From a virus, in IMG/VR virus record IMGVR_UViG_3300024346_000530, positions 1 through 23,366 of that record: 23,366 nucleotides of DNA. One strand, written 5' to 3'. How positions within the stretch are numbered: position 1 is the stretch's first letter; each line of letters starts with the position of its first letter. A program made the position numbers and the translations under genes. The notes below the pieces were generated by a model that saw only the letters and a list, made by a program, of their open reading frames with translations, had not been told where the DNA came from and did no database searches. Below are positions 19,977 through 23,366 of the stretch, in pieces.

Positions 19977-20390
19977 ATGGAAACAAAAACAATTAACTCG
20001 TGGATGTACGAAAAAGTACGTATTAAAGAAGAGTACATCAAAACTGAATTAGATATTAATGAAGATGCATCTACTTATGATGACGATGGAAACATTGTCG
20101 AAGAAGTGTATTATGAATACGATTACATAGATACCCCAAACGGACTAAACGGAGTTTATGGAGATAGAGCGAGGGAAATATTCGATGTTAAGTATAACTG
20201 TTATGGTGTAGATTTATATGGTAAAGGGTGTATGAATATTGATATTGAAAAACTTCCTGAGCCAACGCATCTAATAGTAATAGGAAATAGACAAAACGAC
20301 TACCCATATATGTGGGATGCCAAGTACTTCGAGGTAGTAACTACCGAAACAACAACAATCTATGTAACTGACAAAAAATTTAATCAATAA
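19977..20390 (+). CDS. Hypothetical acidic protein (137 aa)
   Basis: Tyr- and Asp-rich (VEEVYYEYDYIDTPNGLNGV), with a hydrophobic strand THLIVIGNRQNDYPYMW near the C-terminus and a Thr-rich end. Not recognised. The Tyr/Asp style is similar to the N-terminal part of the amidoligase two genes downstream. Confidence 0.65.
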   Translation: METKTINSWMYEKVRIKEEYIKTELDINEDASTYDDDGNIVEEVYYEYDYIDTPNGLNGVYGDRAREIFDVKYNCYGVDLYGKGCMNIDIEKLPEPTHLIVIGNRQNDYPYMWDAKYFEVVTTETTTIYVTDKKFNQ

Positions 20391-20393
20391 ACT

Positions 20394-20636
20394 ATGGACT
20401 ACACAGAATTTAAGGAAGAATTAGACCACGATGTATATGACAAGGTCTATGAAGTATTGAAGAATGACTACAACAAGTTACTCCAATGCTTTCACGTATG
20501 GGTAGATGTAAATCGTTACTACGATGTACCAACACCCGAAGATTGTAGAGACTTCTATGATTGGAATAGCTTAGTCTATTGCACAATAGAGAACTCGCAT
20601 CTTACTCAACACATATTTGATTTTAACTTAGAATAA
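20394..20636 (+). CDS. Hypothetical acidic protein (80 aa)
   Basis: Begins MDYTEFKEELDHDVYDKVYE; about a quarter of residues are Asp or Glu, with many aromatics. The charge would allow DNA mimicry or partner binding, but no family is recognised. It lies 3 bases after the previous stop and 23 bases before the amidoligase gene. Confidence 0.65.
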   Translation: MDYTEFKEELDHDVYDKVYEVLKNDYNKLLQCFHVWVDVNRYYDVPTPEDCRDFYDWNSLVYCTIENSHLTQHIFDFNLE

Positions 20637-20659
20637 TTATTAACTAAATTTTTTACATT

Positions 20660-21871
20660 ATGGGATTATCAGAATTAAGAATACTTTACGGAGTATTAGA
20701 CGACAACCGAGAGAGCATAGAGTATGCGTTACAAAGTATCAAAGAGGGTTTAATTACCATTGATGACTTCGACAATGGCGATTGGTTCAAAGATGGCAAT
20801 CGTTTCTATGGTGGAGACGAGTACGTTCAAGACTATTATGGAAATGTATTGCAGAGAGACAATGCTTTCTATTGTCAAGGCGAAGATGATTGGTTCAGCG
20901 ATGAAGATGCAGTCGTTGTGTACGAGCATAGAAGTGAGATCACGTATAGTCGTAGGTGGGCAGAAGGTAATTGCGACTTGAATGAGTATCGTGGCGAATA
21001 CTACGATAGCGATGCGTTATCTTATCACGAGCTTGTGTACGTTGAAGACGAGGGCGAGATATGGAGAGAAGATGATGCGTACTACCACGATGGCGATGGT
21101 TACTATTCGTATCCTGCTGATGAGAAAGAAACATACGTCAGAGAGTATCACAATGGTAGCTATAAATCTAAGACCTTCGATGGCAAGTCCAAGTATTCTA
21201 TTGGGTACGAGATTGAGAAAGAAGACGAAGATGTATTAGAGAGTATAGACATTGATGACTTTGAATGTCAAACGGATTACAAGTGGCGTAAAGAAAAAGA
21301 TAGTAGTCTTGATAGCCAATCAGGATACGAGCTTATCAGTCCTACATTTGAGTTCGACATTGATAAAATCTTTGAGCATATCGAGGGCAACGACAACCTT
21401 GTCAGACATATCAATGCAAAAATATCCCCGAGATGTGGTGGTCATATCCACTTATCAGAGAAAGGATTGAATGGCAATCAGCTATTCGACAAGCTCAAGG
21501 GTTACACACCTTTGTTCTATGCCTTGTACTATGGTAGGGTTGACAAGACTTACTCTAAAGGTAAGAGTAACAAAGACCTTGAGCGAGACAATGAGAAGTA
21601 CCAAGCTATCAAGATACATCACGATAGGATTGAGTTCCGTATCATCAGTGCAGTACCTAACATCACTACACTTAAGTGGCGAACAAAATTACTTATGATG
21701 ATTTTGCAACACCCTACTGACGACATCATCAGGGCGTACTACAACGTAGATACCAAGTTCACTAAGTTACTCAAGCAAACTTACTCCGATGAGAAGTTAT
21801 TGGTACTTAAGCAGAGGTTCGTAGATTTCACAATAAAATTTGAAGGATTAGATATTAACGATAAAAAATAA
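20660..21871 (+). CDS. Amidoligase-family enzyme (glutamate-cysteine-ligase-like fold)
   Basis: A 403-residue protein. The C-terminal domain (about 175-390) carries the family motifs: GYEIE (E184, E186), KDSSLDSQSGYELISP (D214, D218, E224), CGGHIHLS (259-266, H262 and H264) and RIEFRIIS (R323, E325, R327). Such enzymes use ATP to join an amine or ammonia to a carboxylate, making amide or peptide bonds. The N-terminal part (about 35-165) is an unusual Asp, Tyr and Trp-rich region with repeated patterns like GDEYVQDYYGNVLQRDNAFYC. All core motifs are present, so it is probably active. It is followed 5 bases later by a glutamine amidotransferase, suggesting ammonia supply. The substrate is unknown. 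Confidence 0.85.
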   Translation: MGLSELRILYGVLDDNRESIEYALQSIKEGLITIDDFDNGDWFKDGNRFYGGDEYVQDYYGNVLQRDNAFYCQGEDDWFSDEDAVVVYEHRSEITYSRRWAEGNCDLNEYRGEYYDSDALSYHELVYVEDEGEIWREDDAYYHDGDGYYSYPADEKETYVREYHNGSYKSKTFDGKSKYSIGYEIEKEDEDVLESIDIDDFECQTDYKWRKEKDSSLDSQSGYELISPTFEFDIDKIFEHIEGNDNLVRHINAKISPRCGGHIHLSEKGLNGNQLFDKLKGYTPLFYALYYGRVDKTYSKGKSNKDLERDNEKYQAIKIHHDRIEFRIISAVPNITTLKWRTKLLMMILQHPTDDIIRAYYNVDTKFTKLLKQTYSDEKLLVLKQRFVDFTIKFEGLDINDKK

Positions 21872-21876
21872 TAATT

Positions 21877-22695
21877 ATGTGTATAGCAATATTAAATACA
21901 AAGAAAGGTGGCAGACTACCTAAAAGTCAAATTCAAAACTCTTGGGATAACAACGATATGGGTTCGGGATTGTTATGGAATAAAGATGGCAAGTTAAATG
22001 TATTCAAGTCGTATGACTATGACGATTACCTTGAGAAGTATAACGAGTTACGTGATGACAAGTCCATTGGCAATATCGTACTACACTTCCGTATCGCTAC
22101 GAGTGGGTACAATGGAGAGCATAACTTACACCCATTCCTTGTCAGTGATGACTTAGGGTTCGTGCATAACGGTATCATCAAGGGATTAGGTAACAAGACA
22201 TTCTCTGATACCTCTGAGTTCAATGATATACTCAAAAAGTACAAGCATAACTTCCTCACGTGTGAGGTTAGTAAGTTCTTCATATCAGAGTACATAGGGT
22301 ATAGCAAGTTAATCTTCTTGGATAGCAAGGACAAGTACACCATCATCAACGAGGAGTTGGGCAAGTGGTCAAGTGGTAATTGGTACTCGAATGACTCATA
22401 CAAGCAGTACAATGACTTCAAGTATTATGGCAATCAAAAGGTTTATACTAAGACAGCTGCTGCAAAATCTACCTACTCATTTGATGACTTCAATAAGATT
22501 GATGAGTGGGATGAAACACTTAACACAGACTTATTAGACGAGTGGGATATGTATGATTACTTGTGCGACATATATGGATTAGACCCGAATGATGATGCAT
22601 CGTTCAATGACTTAGAGACTTATATGGGATTGAACAACGTAGAGACCATTACAGAATTATATAATTTAATATCAAACGACTATAACACATTTTAA
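21877..22695 (+). CDS. Class II glutamine amidotransferase (Ntn hydrolase)
   Basis: A 272-residue protein that should release ammonia from glutamine using its N-terminal cysteine. Cys2 follows the initiator Met (MCIAILN). HFRIATSG (70-77) with R72, NLHPF (83-87) and FVHNGII (95-101) match the glutamine-binding and oxyanion motifs of class II amidotransferases, and SDTSEF (110-115) supplies the usual aspartate. Only the glutaminase domain is recognisable; the C-terminal roughly 80 residues are acidic and helical, with no synthase domain attached. The ammonia is therefore probably passed to a partner, most simply the adjacent amidoligase. This part of the gene looks higher in GC than the small genes around it. 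Confidence 0.88.
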   Translation: MCIAILNTKKGGRLPKSQIQNSWDNNDMGSGLLWNKDGKLNVFKSYDYDDYLEKYNELRDDKSIGNIVLHFRIATSGYNGEHNLHPFLVSDDLGFVHNGIIKGLGNKTFSDTSEFNDILKKYKHNFLTCEVSKFFISEYIGYSKLIFLDSKDKYTIINEELGKWSSGNWYSNDSYKQYNDFKYYGNQKVYTKTAAAKSTYSFDDFNKIDEWDETLNTDLLDEWDMYDYLCDIYGLDPNDDASFNDLETYMGLNNVETITELYNLISNDYNTF

Positions 22696-22706
22696 ACTAT
22701 CATCTT

Positions 22707-22856
22707 ATGGAAGACGTAACAAGGTTTTACGAATGGCTTGTCAAAATGAAAAGCGTTCACTTGGCAGACAACAAGCGTATGAATAGAGCATACCGGATTG
22801 TCTATGAAAATAATCAACAACTTAAAACAGAGAAAAAATGTACACAATCTATTTAA
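22707..22856 (+). CDS. Hypothetical small basic protein (49 aa)
   Basis: Begins MEDVTRFYEWLVKMKSVHLA; helical and basic. Not recognised. It overlaps the start of the next gene by 19 bases in another frame. Confidence 0.5.
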   Translation: MEDVTRFYEWLVKMKSVHLADNKRMNRAYRIVYENNQQLKTEKKCTQSI

Positions 22857-22984
22857 ACTATCGGGATAACAACGAGGTGCTAACAAGCACCTCTTCCCTT
22901 TACAGAGCAAAGAAACTATGCAATCAATTAGCCAAGGAGTGTGGAGATAACTTCATCGTGTGGTACAAAAAAGTAGTACAATGA
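22838..22984 (+). CDS. Hypothetical small protein (48 aa)
   Basis: Begins MYTIYLNYRDNNEVLTSTSS, then a helix (YRAKKLCNQLAKECG) and a strand (NFIVWYKKVV). The order strand, helix, strand is typical of tiny phage early proteins. Its TGA overlaps the next ATG (ATGA), which supports it. Confidence 0.6.
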   Translation: MYTIYLNYRDNNEVLTSTSSLYRAKKLCNQLAKECGDNFIVWYKKVVQ

Positions 22985-23286
22985 TAAACGATACTAACCA
23001 CATACAAAAACTCATTGAAGACAGAGTAGATGAGACGATCCAATTATTTGCTGAAGATATAACTAAGCGAATAGAAAAATTCTTATTTGATAATGGCACA
23101 GATAGACATTGTAGGTTTTATCAAATATACGAATGGCACAATGGAAAGCCTGTCGCTTATACACCAATAAGCACAGATGTATATTGTGAGACATTACAAT
23201 ACATCATCGCCAAAACAGTAAAGGATAAGATGGTTGAACGAGATACAAAATTCTTATTAGATAAAATGAACTCATTAATTAAATAA
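22981..23286 (+). CDS. Hypothetical protein (101 aa)
   Basis: The ATG at 22981 (MINDTNHIQKLIEDRVDE) is preferred because it overlaps the previous stop as ATGA; an in-frame ATG at 22960 would add seven residues inside that gene. Helical at both ends, with a Tyr-rich strand (CRFYQIYEWHNGKPVAY) in the middle. Not recognised. Confidence 0.65.
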   Translation: MINDTNHIQKLIEDRVDETIQLFAEDITKRIEKFLFDNGTDRHCRFYQIYEWHNGKPVAYTPISTDVYCETLQYIIAKTVKDKMVERDTKFLLDKMNSLIK

Positions 23287-23290
23287 AACT

Positions 23291-23366
23291 ATGATAACAT
23301 TATGTATTATGCCTAACTTTAAAGGCACAAGAAAAGAACAAGTTAAATCATTTATGGTTTGTCTAT
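23291..23366 (+). CDS. Start of a further gene, cut by the right edge
   Basis: The reading MITLCIMPNFKGTRKEQVKS is open to the window end. It starts 4 bases after the previous stop, after AAAACT, like other starts in this operon. Too short to identify. Confidence 0.45.
   Translation, partial: MITLCIMPNFKGTRKEQVKSFMVCL

Overview
The window reads as part of the genome of a tailed double-stranded DNA phage of the Bacteroidetes, probably a flavobacterial host. The sequence shows AT-rich DNA, promoter boxes of the Bacteroidetes form TAnnTTTG, A-rich start regions instead of clear Shine-Dalgarno sites, a large terminase, tail-fibre genes, a lysis cassette and very tight gene packing. The small-gene content next to the terminase reminds me of crAss-like and related Bacteroidetes phages. 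That is a family impression, not a database result.

Left block (1 to about 16.5 kb, almost all minus strand, read right to left): a one-gene unit (16291-16524), a chaperonin operon (groEL, two small genes, groES; 15883 to 13583), one lone plus-strand gene with a winged-helix look (13174-13614), and a run of very small proteins sharing short peptide motifs (RPDTPL; LPxSSRMxMP). A 284-nt stretch (11468-11751) with no believable minus-strand gene looks like a highly structured RNA. Further left come two virion-like proteins and a lysis cassette (holin, M15 endolysin, DUF6321-like protein, probable one-piece spanin). Two tail-fibre genes with the same N-terminus follow, then a frameshifted gene with chaperonin-10-like features, a 2-oxoglutarate/iron oxygenase, a putative small terminase and the large terminase, which runs off the left edge.

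The switch region (16.5-18.2 kb) separates divergent gene blocks. It holds a strange GT-rich tandem-repeat field, paired direct repeats, a duplicated promoter box spaced exactly 30 bp, one small basic-protein gene, a long hairpin-rich non-coding stretch with palindromes that ends in a strong terminator, and a tRNA-like fold lacking an anticodon arm. A replication origin and/or early-late control region is a reasonable inference.

Right block (18.2 kb to the end, plus strand): a tightly coupled string of small, mostly acidic unknown genes, then an amidoligase (403 aa) followed directly by a class II glutamine amidotransferase (272 aa), then more small genes. The last two enzymes form a plausible ammonia-supplying and amide-bond-forming pair and are the strongest candidate for an uncharacterised biochemical system. 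The chaperonin pair and the putative structured RNAs are the other notable items.
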